From positions 1 through 64,000 of the forward strand of contig CAZGWK010000006.1 of the NCBI GenBank assembly GCA_964529285.1: a stretch of 64,000 nt of DNA, written 5' to 3'. Made by a program: the position numbers and the translations under genes. Under the pieces are notes generated by a model that did not search any database, was not told the origin of the DNA, and saw only the letters and a list, made by a program, of their open reading frames with translations. Below, piece by piece: positions 1-8,618 of the stretch. Within the stretch, counting starts at the first letter, position 1; every line of letters begins with the position of its first letter. The DNA comes from SURF-21 sp964529285. Its GTDB lineage: Bacteria > Actinomycetota > Geothermincolia > Geothermincolales > RBG-13-55-18.

Positions 1-95
1 CGGATATGCAGCCTGCGAGTGGGGAGCGAGGACCGTTACCCCCAGCCCCGGGCCGATAAAGCACCCATCTGAGCTGCCCCCGCACATCAGCGCGC

Positions 96-1103
96 TCAGC
101 GTGGCAGTTCGCCGCGCAAGCGCGCCTCCATCATGGCCTGGTTGTACATCCCCTCTATGCCGGACATGGCCCGCAGCCTCCTGACGCGCTCCTCGGTGGG
201 CGGGTGGGTAGACCATATGCTGGACCTGGCGGCCTTGCTCGACCTCGCCTCGTTTTTAAAGGGCTCTACGATGAAGAGGTGTGCCGTCGCTTCGCTGGTG
301 CGCTTGAAGGGCTTGGCCTCGAGGCTCAGCTTCTCCAGGGCGCTGGCCAGGCCTTCCGGGTAACGGGTAAGCTTCGCCCCCGTGGCATCGGCCAGGTATT
401 CGCGCTTGCGCGACATGGAGAGCTGCAGGAGCTTCCCGATGATGGGTGAGAGGATGAGGAAGACAAGCCCCACGACCAGGATTATCAACTGGATGATCCC
501 GCCTCCTTCACCGCCTCCGCCGCGGCGGTCCCTGCCGCCGAACATGCCGCCGAAGAAGATCATGCGCGTGACCACGTTCGCGAAGATGACCAGGAGCCCC
601 ACGAGCACCACCACCATGCACATGAAGCGGATGTCGTAATTGCCTATATGAGACATCTCGTGGGCGATCACACCCTCCAGCTCCAGGCGGTTGCATTTTT
701 CCAGCATCCCGGTGGTTACCGCGATAGCAGCGTGTTCCGGATCCCTGCCCGTCGCGAAAGCGTTCAAGGCCGGGGTCTCGATGATGTAGGTGCGGGGGGC
801 GGGTATACCCGCAGCGAGGGCCAGCCCCTCGACCGTGTTCACGTAGTAAGGGAACTCCTCCTGGGTGACTTGTTTTGCACCCGCCGATGCAAGGGCGATC
901 TTATCGCTGTTATAGTAGCTTGTCAGGGCCATGATGGTCGCGATGATTGCCGCTATGGCCAGGCCTATTATGGCGTAATCGAAGCCCCAGACATAGCCGA
1001 CGAAAAACCCCAGGGCCAGGACGACGGCTATGAACACGCTCATCAGTAAGGCCGATTTCCATTTATTACTGGATATCTCACTATAGAAAGTGGTCTCCGC
1101 CAC
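96..1103 (-). CDS. htpX: HtpX-type M48 membrane metalloprotease
   Basis: A zinc-dependent membrane protease of the M48 family, which degrades damaged membrane proteins. The protein is 335 residues. The catalytic HEMSH motif is at about residues 148-152, and the downstream REYLADA stretch should supply the third zinc ligand. Hydrophobic segments lie near residues 20-40 and 43-62 and again after the active site. A glycine-rich loop (GGMFGGRDRRGGGG) separates the active-site helix from the later membrane segments. The start is GTG, eight bases after a GGGAGG ribosome binding site. The gene follows lemA on the same strand, a pairing common for these two families. Family assignment is secure; its substrates are not visible from sequence. 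Confidence 0.95.
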   Translation of the reverse strand: MAETTFYSEISSNKWKSALLMSVFIAVVLALGFFVGYVWGFDYAIIGLAIAAIIATIMALTSYYNSDKIALASAGAKQVTQEEFPYYVNTVEGLALAAGIPAPRTYIIETPALNAFATGRDPEHAAIAVTTGMLEKCNRLELEGVIAHEMSHIGNYDIRFMCMVVVLVGLLVIFANVVTRMIFFGGMFGGRDRRGGGGEGGGIIQLIILVVGLVFLILSPIIGKLLQLSMSRKREYLADATGAKLTRYPEGLASALEKLSLEAKPFKRTSEATAHLFIVEPFKNEARSSKAARSSIWSTHPPTEERVRRLRAMSGIEGMYNQAMMEARLRGELPR

Positions 1104-1235
1104 TTCTTTTCCCTCCCCGCTCGTTTATCCCCCGGTCGAATATGGGTACCGCCTGTTCCCAACCCCTCCTCCGGGGTCGCCGGAGAGAAGGATCCGTCTC
1201 TCCTAACTTAGTGCCGGAACCGCACCTATCTTATC

Positions 1236-1799
1236 TCAGAACTCTACCTTCGGCGCGGCGCGCTCCGCCTCTATCTCGACCTCGAAATACTCGCGCTGGG
1301 TAAAAGTCCCCGAGAACATGCCGGCGATGATGTTCGCAGGGAACCTCTGCCGGTTGGTGTCATATGACATCACGCTGTCGTTGTAGAACTGACGCGCGAA
1401 GGCGATCTTGGACTCGGTCCCCGACAGCTCTTCCTGGAGCATGAGGAAGTTCTGGTTGGCTTTAAGGTCCGGGTAAGCTTCTGCCACCGCAAAAAGGCTC
1501 TTCAGGGTCGAGGTGATCATGTTCTCCGCCTGGGCCTGTTCGCCGACCGTCTGGGCGTTTATACCCATGGCCCTGGCCTGAGTCACCTTTTCGAAGACCT
1601 CCCTCTCGTGTGTTGCGTAACCCTTGACCGTCTCCACCAGGTTGGGTATGAGGTCGTACCGCCGCTTCAACTGCACGTCGATCTGGTGCCAGGCATTATC
1701 GACGCGGTTGCGGTCGCGGATCAGCTTGTTGTACATGGCGATGATCCACACTACCAGCAGGAACACCAGCACCCCGATTATTATCAGGGCCCATACCAT
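1236..1799 (-). CDS. lemA: LemA family protein
   Basis: LemA-family protein with one N-terminal membrane anchor (about residues 3-24) followed by a helical domain carrying the family patterns NRVDNAWHQIDVQLKRRYDLIP and FNDSV-like YNDSVMSYD. The ATG at 1799 is preceded by AAAGGAGG at about seven bases, so it is preferred over an in-frame ATG nine codons upstream; this gives 187 residues, the usual size. LemA has no firmly known biochemical role but is often encoded beside HtpX, as here, which suggests a shared role in envelope quality control. That link is inference from gene context. Confidence 0.92.
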   Translation of the reverse strand: MVWALIIIGVLVFLLVVWIIAMYNKLIRDRNRVDNAWHQIDVQLKRRYDLIPNLVETVKGYATHEREVFEKVTQARAMGINAQTVGEQAQAENMITSTLKSLFAVAEAYPDLKANQNFLMLQEELSGTESKIAFARQFYNDSVMSYDTNRQRFPANIIAGMFSGTFTQREYFEVEIEAERAAPKVEF

Positions 1800-2055
1800 A
1801 GCTTTCCTCCTTTCTTTCGCGAACATTCTAACACAAGTATGCGGTCGCTAAGGCCGTTACCGCCCCTGCGGAATGTGCCTTCCTCCGTATACACTTTATA
1901 CAGTATCGAGTTCCCCGTCGCGTTACTTAACCTTTCCCCGATCTCGCCGCCTGCCTCCTCCTGCATCCCGCGTTCTCGAAATCAGCATAATGTGTCTATA
2001 TCCGGGCAAGCTATCCTTCATCAGCCCTGAGCTCTTCGCACGATCCATGGCATAC

Positions 2056-2691
2056 TCATAAGAACTGCGCCAGGCCGGCGCCGACAAAACGCGCGCCCAA
2101 AACGATGAGAAAGCCACCGCAAGCGAGGATAACGTAGTTGTACACGCGGTCGGAAATGAACTTCTTGCCCGTCACGACGAGGAATGCCACCAGGAAATAC
2201 CATAGCACGTCGGCCATGATATGACCGGTGTAGAAGAAGAGGACTCCCGCCACGCCACGCTGCATGGAGATCAGCAGCCAGCTCAGACCGAAAGTGGCCC
2301 ACCACAGAAACCAGTAAGGATTCGAGAAGCTGGTTGTAAGCCCGGCCGCGAACGGCCCCATCCTGGTGGACTGATGTTTCCCGAGGTCCAAGTGAAGCCG
2401 GCCATCTCGTACGTCCAGCACCATGCCCGACCCCATCCAGACGAGGAAAGCCCCTCCGGCCGTGCCTACCACGCCGAAGAAGGTATCGTTTCCTATCACC
2501 TTGTCGAGCCCCAGCACCAGCAGGACGATGAGGGTGGCTTCGAGGACGGCGTGACCCGCCACGAGCAGGGAAGCCGCCATGAAGCCCTTGCGGTAGGACT
2601 CGTTGATGGTCACGGTAAGCAGGGGCCCCGGCATCAGAGCGCCGGAGAGGCCAACCCCCAGAGATACGAAGAATATCGCGACGAGGCTCAT
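2056..2691 (-). CDS. LysE/RhtB family amino-acid exporter
   Basis: Integral membrane protein of 211 residues with about six hydrophobic segments, in the LysE/RhtB translocator superfamily that exports amino acids such as lysine, threonine or homoserine lactones. The diagnostic N-terminal pattern is present: a first helix followed by GLSGALMPGPLLTVTI and a conserved glycine- and histidine-containing second helix (VAGHAVLEATLIVLLVLGL). Its start lies just downstream of the phosphatase gene stop, so the two are likely co-transcribed. Substrate cannot be inferred. Confidence 0.88.
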   Translation of the reverse strand: MSLVAIFFVSLGVGLSGALMPGPLLTVTINESYRKGFMAASLLVAGHAVLEATLIVLLVLGLDKVIGNDTFFGVVGTAGGAFLVWMGSGMVLDVRDGRLHLDLGKHQSTRMGPFAAGLTTSFSNPYWFLWWATFGLSWLLISMQRGVAGVLFFYTGHIMADVLWYFLVAFLVVTGKKFISDRVYNYVILACGGFLIVLGARFVGAGLAQFL

Positions 2692-2694
2692 CCA

Positions 2695-3657
2695 TCACCA
2701 TCCGTAATGCGTGCGCATGCGCTCGATGCCGGCATCTATCTCGGCGATTATCATACGCAGCAATTCAGGGTTAACCGCCGCCACACACGAAAGCTGCCCC
2801 GCCCTGCCCGAGGCCAGCAGGGGGTAGGCGTGCAGCGGAACCCCGAAGGCATCACCTATTGCCAGTCCCGCCTCGCTGGCGATGAGCCCGGCTGCAGCAA
2901 GATCGTAGGACGAGTTATTGAGGACATGGCCGTGCCCGGCGCGCAGGAACATCTCCTCGACCTCAGGCGCCTCGCGGATCATGCGGTCTCCTACGTCCAC
3001 GTAGGCGTCAAGTTGGCCCGTGAGCAGGCGGGTTATACAATAGGTGGCGCTTCCCAGGTCGAATATGCCGCCGTCGACGCTGGAACGATCGATGAGCTCC
3101 TCCAGGATCAATGCCGTGGGCAGCGCGGGTCTGCCGCGGAAGCCCAGGGTCCAGAAGAGAGTAGATATATCATCGTGGGGCGAAACAGCGAGCTCCTTCT
3201 CCTCGCCGCCCGCGAACATGCGGCAGCCCTTGCCCTTTTCCGCCTCGAACCATGCGTCGTTCTTTATCTCCTGCAGCAGTCCGTAAACCACGTCCCCATG
3301 GGTGGGCCGGGGGTTCTCCACGGGATGGTAGGGCGATGCCGCGATGGATACGCAGCAGGCCTCGAAACCCGCAGCAGCCGGCCGCGTGCCGTCGATGGGG
3401 TCCACCACCAGCACCCATCTCGCCCCATCCTTTCCCGCCATACCCCGGTCCTCGGAGAAGTAGGCCACCTCCGGTATAGATGCAAGGCGCCTTTCCACCC
3501 TCTCTTCCGCCACCTCGTCTATGGCGAAGGTCGAGTCGCCGCTGGCTCCTCTTCCCTGCATCTCGCGCGCCGCCTTGACACCCAGGTAGGGGCGGACCAA
3601 CTCCCGTACTTCGTTTGCAAGGTCCCTGCATATCTCGATAACTTCATCGAGGTGCAT
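2695..3657 (-). CDS. Inositol monophosphatase / FBPase family phosphatase
   Basis: A Mg-dependent phosphatase of the IMPase/FBPase superfamily. The metal-binding signature DPIDGT is at about residues 86-91, preceded by the SED acidic pair at 68-70 and a DSTFAID substrate loop near 41-47; the C-terminal YDLAAAG matches the family WDxAAG motif. The ATG at 3657 has GGGAGG seven bases upstream and overlaps the 3' end of the PimA-like gene, giving 320 residues; longer in-frame starts would run deep into that gene. Next to mannosyltransferase and phosphatidylinositol-type lipid genes, it may dephosphorylate myo-inositol-1-phosphate, but fructose-1,6-bisphosphate, PAP or another phosphate ester remain possible. 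Confidence 0.85.
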   Translation of the reverse strand: MHLDEVIEICRDLANEVRELVRPYLGVKAAREMQGRGASGDSTFAIDEVAEERVERRLASIPEVAYFSEDRGMAGKDGARWVLVVDPIDGTRPAAAGFEACCVSIAASPYHPVENPRPTHGDVVYGLLQEIKNDAWFEAEKGKGCRMFAGGEEKELAVSPHDDISTLFWTLGFRGRPALPTALILEELIDRSSVDGGIFDLGSATYCITRLLTGQLDAYVDVGDRMIREAPEVEEMFLRAGHGHVLNNSSYDLAAAGLIASEAGLAIGDAFGVPLHAYPLLASGRAGQLSCVAAVNPELLRMIIAEIDAGIERMRTHYGW

Positions 3658-4744
3658 CGGCATCCCTCCCATGTAAAGATATCGCGTCCCCGTATGCATC
3701 TTCCACGTCTTCCACCAGGTTATCCCATGAGAACACCGCCGCCCTGGCCAGTGCGGACGCCGCCATCTCCTGCCTGCCCGCATCATCCACTATGAGCTCT
3801 TCGAGTGCCCTTGCCAGTGCCCGGTGGTCACCCGGCGGGAAAAGCCTTCCCTGGACGCCGTCTTCGACCACCGCGCGGTAGCCGGGGATAGCTGAAGCAA
3901 TCACGGGCAGGCCGCTCGCCATGGCCTCGACGAGCACGATGCCGAAACTCTCCATCCCCAATGCGGGTGATACCATGAGCTGCGCGGAGCGGTATGCGCG
4001 GGGGACCAGGTCGTCGGGGAGCCTGCCGAGCCAGGTTATCCCTTCATGACCGGCGTCGGGATCCTCTACTCCTGCGACCAGCAGGCGCACTTCGGGATGG
4101 TTTTCTCGCACAAGCGGAAGAGCCTTGAGCAGGACGTCCAGGCCCTTGCGCGGTTCGTCTCTTCCCACGAAAAGCAGGTTGAACCTACCTTTAACCCCTT
4201 TCTCCAGCACCGGTCCCTCCGGGTTGAAACGCTCCCTGTCGACTCCATTGGGGAGGATGCGATAATCGCCCGCAAAGTAGCGGGAGACGAGTTCTCTCGC
4301 GGCCGGGCTCACCGCCGCCCTTACATCGATCCTGCGCAGCAGGGGGAGCAGCAGGGGGCGCCCCAGGCTGTAGCCCACGCTTCCACCTTCCCGTGCCGCG
4401 TGGAAAGTGCCGAGGGTAGCGCAGCGCGAGAAAAGCAGGGCCAGCATAGACGTGCTGGGGATGAGGGGCTCGTGCAGGTGGAGCACGTCGAAGGGCTCAT
4501 GCCGCAGGAGCTTGCGCAGGCGCGCCGCTACCCGCGGGCCGAACGATATATTGGCCCTGGACTGGTTCGCCGCAACCGCGAAGGATCCCCCGCTTGAGAA
4601 AAAGCCTTCATCGCTGCACCCTCCGGGAGCGATCACTTTGACTGCGTTGCCGCGCCCGCGCAGGTGCTCCGCGAGCTGCTCCACGTGCCGGTTCACTCCA
4701 CCGGGAAAATCCCAGGAGTAGGGGGATACGATAGCTATGTTCAT
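3644..4744 (-). CDS. pimA: GT4 glycosyltransferase, PimA-like phosphatidylinositol mannosyltransferase
   Basis: A retaining GT-B glycosyltransferase of family 4, 366 residues. The N-terminus MNIAIVSPYSWDFPGGVNRH closely follows PimA, which adds the first mannose from GDP-mannose to phosphatidyl-myo-inositol on the inner face of the membrane. The C-terminal half holds the nucleotide-sugar EX7E motif (ESFGIVLVEAMASGLPVIAS). Upstream are a PatA-like acyltransferase and a CDP-alcohol phosphatidyltransferase, reproducing the actinobacterial pgsA-patA-pimA order; the combination makes a PimA role more likely than a generic glycosyltransferase. Exact acceptor is inferred, not shown. Confidence 0.85.
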   Translation of the reverse strand: MNIAIVSPYSWDFPGGVNRHVEQLAEHLRGRGNAVKVIAPGGCSDEGFFSSGGSFAVAANQSRANISFGPRVAARLRKLLRHEPFDVLHLHEPLIPSTSMLALLFSRCATLGTFHAAREGGSVGYSLGRPLLLPLLRRIDVRAAVSPAARELVSRYFAGDYRILPNGVDRERFNPEGPVLEKGVKGRFNLLFVGRDEPRKGLDVLLKALPLVRENHPEVRLLVAGVEDPDAGHEGITWLGRLPDDLVPRAYRSAQLMVSPALGMESFGIVLVEAMASGLPVIASAIPGYRAVVEDGVQGRLFPPGDHRALARALEELIVDDAGRQEMAASALARAAVFSWDNLVEDVEDAYGDAISLHGRDADAPR

Positions 4745-4844
4745 CGCTTGCGGTCCTTACCTTCCATGCAGAGTTCATATACGTGACACGCCGGACCTGA
4801 AATCGAGTTACGCAACGGTCCTCTCGATCCCACGACAATCAATT

Positions 4845-5759
4845 CTACTGCTTCTCGGCCTCGTTCTTGAAGATAGGCTGGAACATGTGCCACTGGGTAG
4901 GGTCCTCGCGGATGAAATCCTCGAATACCCGGGCCAACTTCTGCGTGTTGGATTGTACGTCCCTGCGGGTGTCGCCGGTTACCTCGATATCCAGGGGCGG
5001 GCCGACGTAACCATGGTACCAGTCGCCCTTGCGTATGGTGAGGCACGGTATGACCGCAGTGCCCAGTTTCACCCCCAGTAGCGCGGGTCCGATGGGCATC
5101 ATTATCCTCTCGCCGAAGAATTCCACCTCCACGCCACTCCCGGCGATCAGGCGGTCGGAGAGCAGGCACACCATGCCGTTGCCCAAGAGGACCTCGATGA
5201 CCTTCTCCACCGTATTCTCCGCCAGGGGGATGATACGGATGCCCATGCGCCTGCGCAGCTCGGTGTGGAACTCGTACATGGGAAGCGGCTTGAGCTGTTC
5301 CGCCACCGCCCAGAAAGAAGGGTAGTTGTGTCCCACCCAGCCTCCGATCATATCCCAGCTCCCGTAATGCGGAAGCGCCAGCACTATCCCCCGCTCATTG
5401 CGCAGGCATACGTCGAACCACTCCACCCCGTGCGGCACCACCAGGGAGTTATATATCTCCTCGTAGGTCAAGTGATAACAGCGCAGGAAATCCACCCAGT
5501 AGCGTGCGTAATTATGAAAACTGCGGCGCGCCAGACGGCGCCACTCCCGCGCAGTGCCTTCGGGACGCACGCGGCGCATGTTCTCGTAGACGATCTCGCG
5601 CTTGCGCCGCGACAGCCTGTACGCAATCTCCGCGACGCCGACGCCGACAGCATGGCTCATACGTACCGGCAAGCTGCCCACCAGGCCGCAGGATCCGCGG
5701 AAGAAAGCGTACTTGATGTATCCGGGTATGTCGTCTCTGAATCGTTCCCTCTCCGGCAT
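4845..5759 (-). CDS. patA: PatA-like lysophospholipid / phosphatidylinositol mannoside acyltransferase
   Basis: Membrane-associated acyltransferase of the LpxL/PatA (HtrB-like) family, about 304 residues. The catalytic HX4D box is HYGSWD at about residues 131-136, in the context IVLALPHYGSWDMIGG. In actinobacteria this gene, between pgsA and pimA, acylates the mannose of phosphatidylinositol mannosides; in Gram-negative bacteria homologues acylate lipid A, which is unlikely here given the neighbours. The ATG at 5759 has a GGGG ribosome binding site at six bases and is preferred over a TTG two codons earlier. The gap of about 100 bases to the mannosyltransferase shows nothing else. Confidence 0.85.
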   Translation of the reverse strand: MPERERFRDDIPGYIKYAFFRGSCGLVGSLPVRMSHAVGVGVAEIAYRLSRRKREIVYENMRRVRPEGTAREWRRLARRSFHNYARYWVDFLRCYHLTYEEIYNSLVVPHGVEWFDVCLRNERGIVLALPHYGSWDMIGGWVGHNYPSFWAVAEQLKPLPMYEFHTELRRRMGIRIIPLAENTVEKVIEVLLGNGMVCLLSDRLIAGSGVEVEFFGERIMMPIGPALLGVKLGTAVIPCLTIRKGDWYHGYVGPPLDIEVTGDTRRDVQSNTQKLARVFEDFIREDPTQWHMFQPIFKNEAEKQ

Positions 5760-5772
5760 GACCAACCCCGCT

Positions 5773-6414
5773 TCAGGACCCTTCCGCCGCGGCGGATGCG
5801 TCCTTCTCGCGTGCTCCTTTATAGATGACTATCATGCGGTGAGATAGCGTCTCCACCCCAAGCGCCAGTACCAGGTAGAGCGACACGCGGAAGACCCAGA
5901 TATTCTCGCTGATACCGTAGATAAAAAGGGGCAGCGCGAAGAGGAGCAGGCGCAGCGGCCTCGCGAGCAGACCGACGTTGCAGGTGATATCCAGGCCTTC
6001 TGCCCTTGCCTTAACGTAGCTGATGAGAGAGGACAGCACCATGTATGCAGCCACCATGAAGGTGATGTCGTATACCCTCTGGTCAGCGAAATAGTAAAGC
6101 GTCCCCAGAGAGAAGAAGAAATCCGCCACGCGGTCGGCAGTCGAATCGTAGAAGGACCCGAATGTGCTCACTCGTCCGGTCAGTTTGGCGACTTGTCCGT
6201 CCCAGATATCCAAGAGGCCGGCCAGGAACAGTATCCAGGGACCCACCACGAATTTTCCCAAAGCGAAAAGATAACCCGCTCCCGCGGCTGCGGCGATAGA
6301 AAGGGTAGTGATGAAGTTGGGCGAAAAGACCCTGCCCAGCACCCACCCCAGTGGGTGGAATACCGCGCTGGAAAACCTCCGCAGCCCCTCGTTGACGCTC
6401 CAGGCTCTCTGCAC
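5773..6414 (-). CDS. pgsA: CDP-alcohol phosphatidyltransferase (PgsA / phosphatidylinositol phosphate synthase-like)
   Basis: Integral membrane enzyme that transfers a phosphatidyl group from CDP-diacylglycerol to an alcohol. The CDP-alcohol signature D-x2-D-G-x2-A-x9-G-x3-D-x3-D is at residues 69-94 (LDIWDGQVAK, then STFGSFYDSTAD), with lysine where the family usually has arginine after the alanine. Several hydrophobic helices follow. Position beside patA and pimA homologues favours phosphatidylinositol-phosphate synthase over phosphatidylglycerophosphate synthase. A GTG at 6414 with AAAGGA about seven bases upstream is chosen, giving about 213 residues; a longer frame would overlap the cupin gene. 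Confidence 0.83.
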   Translation of the reverse strand: MQRAWSVNEGLRRFSSAVFHPLGWVLGRVFSPNFITTLSIAAAAGAGYLFALGKFVVGPWILFLAGLLDIWDGQVAKLTGRVSTFGSFYDSTADRVADFFFSLGTLYYFADQRVYDITFMVAAYMVLSSLISYVKARAEGLDITCNVGLLARPLRLLLFALPLFIYGISENIWVFRVSLYLVLALGVETLSHRMIVIYKGAREKDASAAAEGS

Positions 6415-6427
6415 GCTCAATTCCTTT

Positions 6428-6769
6428 CTAAACAAGCGGCCCGTAGAAGATACTGATGATAGCACAACCCTCTTCACCCGTGGTGAATGGTCCGTGCTGC
6501 GTACCCGCCGGGAAGAAGGCAAAATGCCCCGCCCGGTAGACCTCTTCCTCGTCACCTTCACCCTGCTGCTTCAACTCGCCCTCCAGGACATAAGCCGCTT
6601 CATCCGACGATACATGCGCATGGCCCGGCATCTCGCAATAAGGCTCGAAGCGAAGCAGGAGTATCTGTCCCCCGCCGCGCGGGTCCATGTAGAGCACCTT
6701 CATCTGGGCGCGCGGGAAATCCGCGGGCACCCACTCCAGGTTATCCTCGTGAACGACGAACCTGTCCAT
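6428..6769 (-). CDS. Small cupin-domain protein
   Basis: A single-domain cupin of about 113 residues. The cupin metal motif 1 is recognisable as PGHAHVSSDEAAYVLEGEL and motif 2 as AGHFAFFPAGTQHG, giving the usual two His plus Glu and a further His for a bound metal. Such small cupins bind diverse ligands or act as isomerases or sensors, and the sequence gives no substrate. The start at 6769 has GAGGAG at six to seven bases. It lies just 13 bases before the lipid synthase gene, so it may be co-transcribed with it. Confidence 0.8.
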   Translation of the reverse strand: MDRFVVHEDNLEWVPADFPRAQMKVLYMDPRGGGQILLLRFEPYCEMPGHAHVSSDEAAYVLEGELKQQGEGDEEEVYRAGHFAFFPAGTQHGPFTTGEEGCAIISIFYGPLV

Positions 6770-6907
6770 CTCCATCTCCTCGCCATCTCGCAGGTAACTT
6801 CATCACGGCTGTCTTGTATGCATCCTCGACCGATAGATTCCAGGGCAGCCGACCGAGGGAATGCAACCGCCATGTGCAGACTCACGCCGAAGCTGGCCGG
6901 TCTTCCG

Positions 6908-8608
6908 TTAATGTGCCTGGGATTCCTGCAGGAATCCCAGGAGGGAACCCATATCCATCCTTTTCCTCTCCCCAGAGGCCCTGACCTGCAACTCTATAGT
7001 ACCATCCTCGTCGTAACCTTTGCCGATAACCGCGCGGTAGGGTATACCGATGAGATCTGCATCGGCGAACTTTACCCCGGCGCTCTCCCCGCGGTCGTCC
7101 AGCAACACCTCCCATCCCCGCTCCCGGCAGGCCTGATAGAGTTCGTGCGCGGCGGCACGCCTCTCCTCACGCTCGTAGTTCAACGGCAGGATATGCAGCA
7201 ACGCCGGAGCCAGCAAGGGGGGCCAGATCATGCCCCTCTCGTCGTGGTGCTGTTCGATAACTGCCGCCATGAGCCGGGTCACGCCGATGCCGTAAGTGCC
7301 CATAACCATGGGCCGGGATACTCCGTTCTCGTCATCGTAGTAGCAGCGCATGGGCTCGGAGTACTTCAACCCCAGCTGAAATACCTGCCCCACCTCTATC
7401 CCCGCCTCGATACGCAGGGTGCCTCCGCAGCGCGGGCATGCATCTCCTTGCCCGGCGGCGGTGACGTCGGCGAAACGGCTCACCTTGAAATCCCGTCCCT
7501 CCGCGACGTTTACCAGGTGGTAATGCTTTTCATTGGCACCGCAGGCCATGCCCCCCGCACCCCTCAGTGACTCGTCGGCGATAATCTCCGCCGCCTGCAG
7601 CCCCACCGGACCCACGAAACCCTGTATATATGACGGGTGATTCTTCCAGTCGTCGTCGCCGAACAGGCGGAACTCTCCGCTCTGCAGAACCCGTTCCATC
7701 TTGGCCTCGTTGGCCTCGCGGTCCCCGGGCACGAGCACCGCCACAGGCCTGCCGTCTGCCAGGAACATGAGGCACTTTACGAAGAATTCCGGCGGCAGTA
7801 CGAGGAACGAGCTCACCTCTTCGATAGTGCGTTTATCGGGCGTGTGCACTTTTTGCAGAGCTTTGCCTTCACCCCTTAGCGGATCGCCCCGCCCGTAGGT
7901 GGCCAGGGTGACGTTGGCTGCGTAATCGCACTCCCCGCAATAAGCGATGTGGTCCTCCCCCACCTCGGCGGGCACCATGAACTCGTGAGACACGTCTCCC
8001 CCGATGAGTCCGGTATCAGCCTCGACCGCCCGCCAGGTGCAGCCACTGCGGGTAAAGACGCGCCCATAGGCATCGTACATGGCCCGGTACGAACGGCGCA
8101 TGCCCTCCTCGTCGCGGTCGAAGCTGTAGCCGTCCTTCATGATGAACTCGCGTCCCCGCAACAGGCCGAAGCGCGGACGTATCTCGTCCCGGAACTTGCC
8201 CCCGATCTGGTAGAGGTTCAGGGGCAGGTCGCGGTAGGAGGAAACGTTGGTGCGCACCAGGTCGGTGATTACCTCCTCGGCGGTGGGACCCAGGCAGAAA
8301 TCCCTCTCTGCCCGGTCCTTCAGGCGCATCATCTCGGCGCCATATTTCGACCAGCGGCCGCTCTCCTCCCACAGTTCCCGCGGCTGTACGATGGGCAGGA
8401 TGACCTCCTGTGCCCCAGCCGCGTTCATCTCCTCGCGCACGATGCGCTCTATGTTCCTCACCACGCGCGTCCCCAGGGGCAGCAGTTCGTAGATGCCTGA
8501 CGCAACCCGTCGCAGGAAGCCGGCACGCACCAGCAGCCGGTGGCTGGCGACCTCCGCGTCGGCTGGGCTCTCCTTGAGCGTCGGTAGAAAAGTGCTCGAC
8601 TGTCTCAT
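6908..8608 (-). CDS. proS: Prolyl-tRNA synthetase (bacterial type with editing domain)
   Basis: Class II prolyl-tRNA synthetase, 566 residues, charging tRNA-Pro. It opens with MRQSSTFLPTLKE and has the motif 1 region (ASGIYELLPLGTRVVRNIE), motif 2 (KFRDEIRPRFGLLRGREF), motif 3 (GTYGIGVTRLM) and the C-terminal anticodon domain. The YbaK-like insertion that clears Ala-tRNA-Pro lies between motifs 2 and 3 (about residues 225-400), so this is the bacterial long form. The chosen ATG at 8608 follows AAAGGGAG; an in-frame extension into ispG is not supported. The gene starts 11 bases after ispG ends, suggesting co-transcription. Confidence 0.97.
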   Translation of the reverse strand: MRQSSTFLPTLKESPADAEVASHRLLVRAGFLRRVASGIYELLPLGTRVVRNIERIVREEMNAAGAQEVILPIVQPRELWEESGRWSKYGAEMMRLKDRAERDFCLGPTAEEVITDLVRTNVSSYRDLPLNLYQIGGKFRDEIRPRFGLLRGREFIMKDGYSFDRDEEGMRRSYRAMYDAYGRVFTRSGCTWRAVEADTGLIGGDVSHEFMVPAEVGEDHIAYCGECDYAANVTLATYGRGDPLRGEGKALQKVHTPDKRTIEEVSSFLVLPPEFFVKCLMFLADGRPVAVLVPGDREANEAKMERVLQSGEFRLFGDDDWKNHPSYIQGFVGPVGLQAAEIIADESLRGAGGMACGANEKHYHLVNVAEGRDFKVSRFADVTAAGQGDACPRCGGTLRIEAGIEVGQVFQLGLKYSEPMRCYYDDENGVSRPMVMGTYGIGVTRLMAAVIEQHHDERGMIWPPLLAPALLHILPLNYEREERRAAAHELYQACRERGWEVLLDDRGESAGVKFADADLIGIPYRAVIGKGYDEDGTIELQVRASGERKRMDMGSLLGFLQESQAH

Positions 8609-8618
8609 CAAACTCCCT

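Noticed and set aside
1..95. Possible 3' end of a plus-strand gene ending at the TGA near 70
   Set aside because: Only about 23 codons are visible, with no recognisable motif; too little to call.
2221..3795. Long plus-strand open frame of 524 codons over the LysE and phosphatase genes
   Set aside because: It lies opposite two well-supported minus-strand genes, with composition typical of antisense frames in GC-rich DNA.
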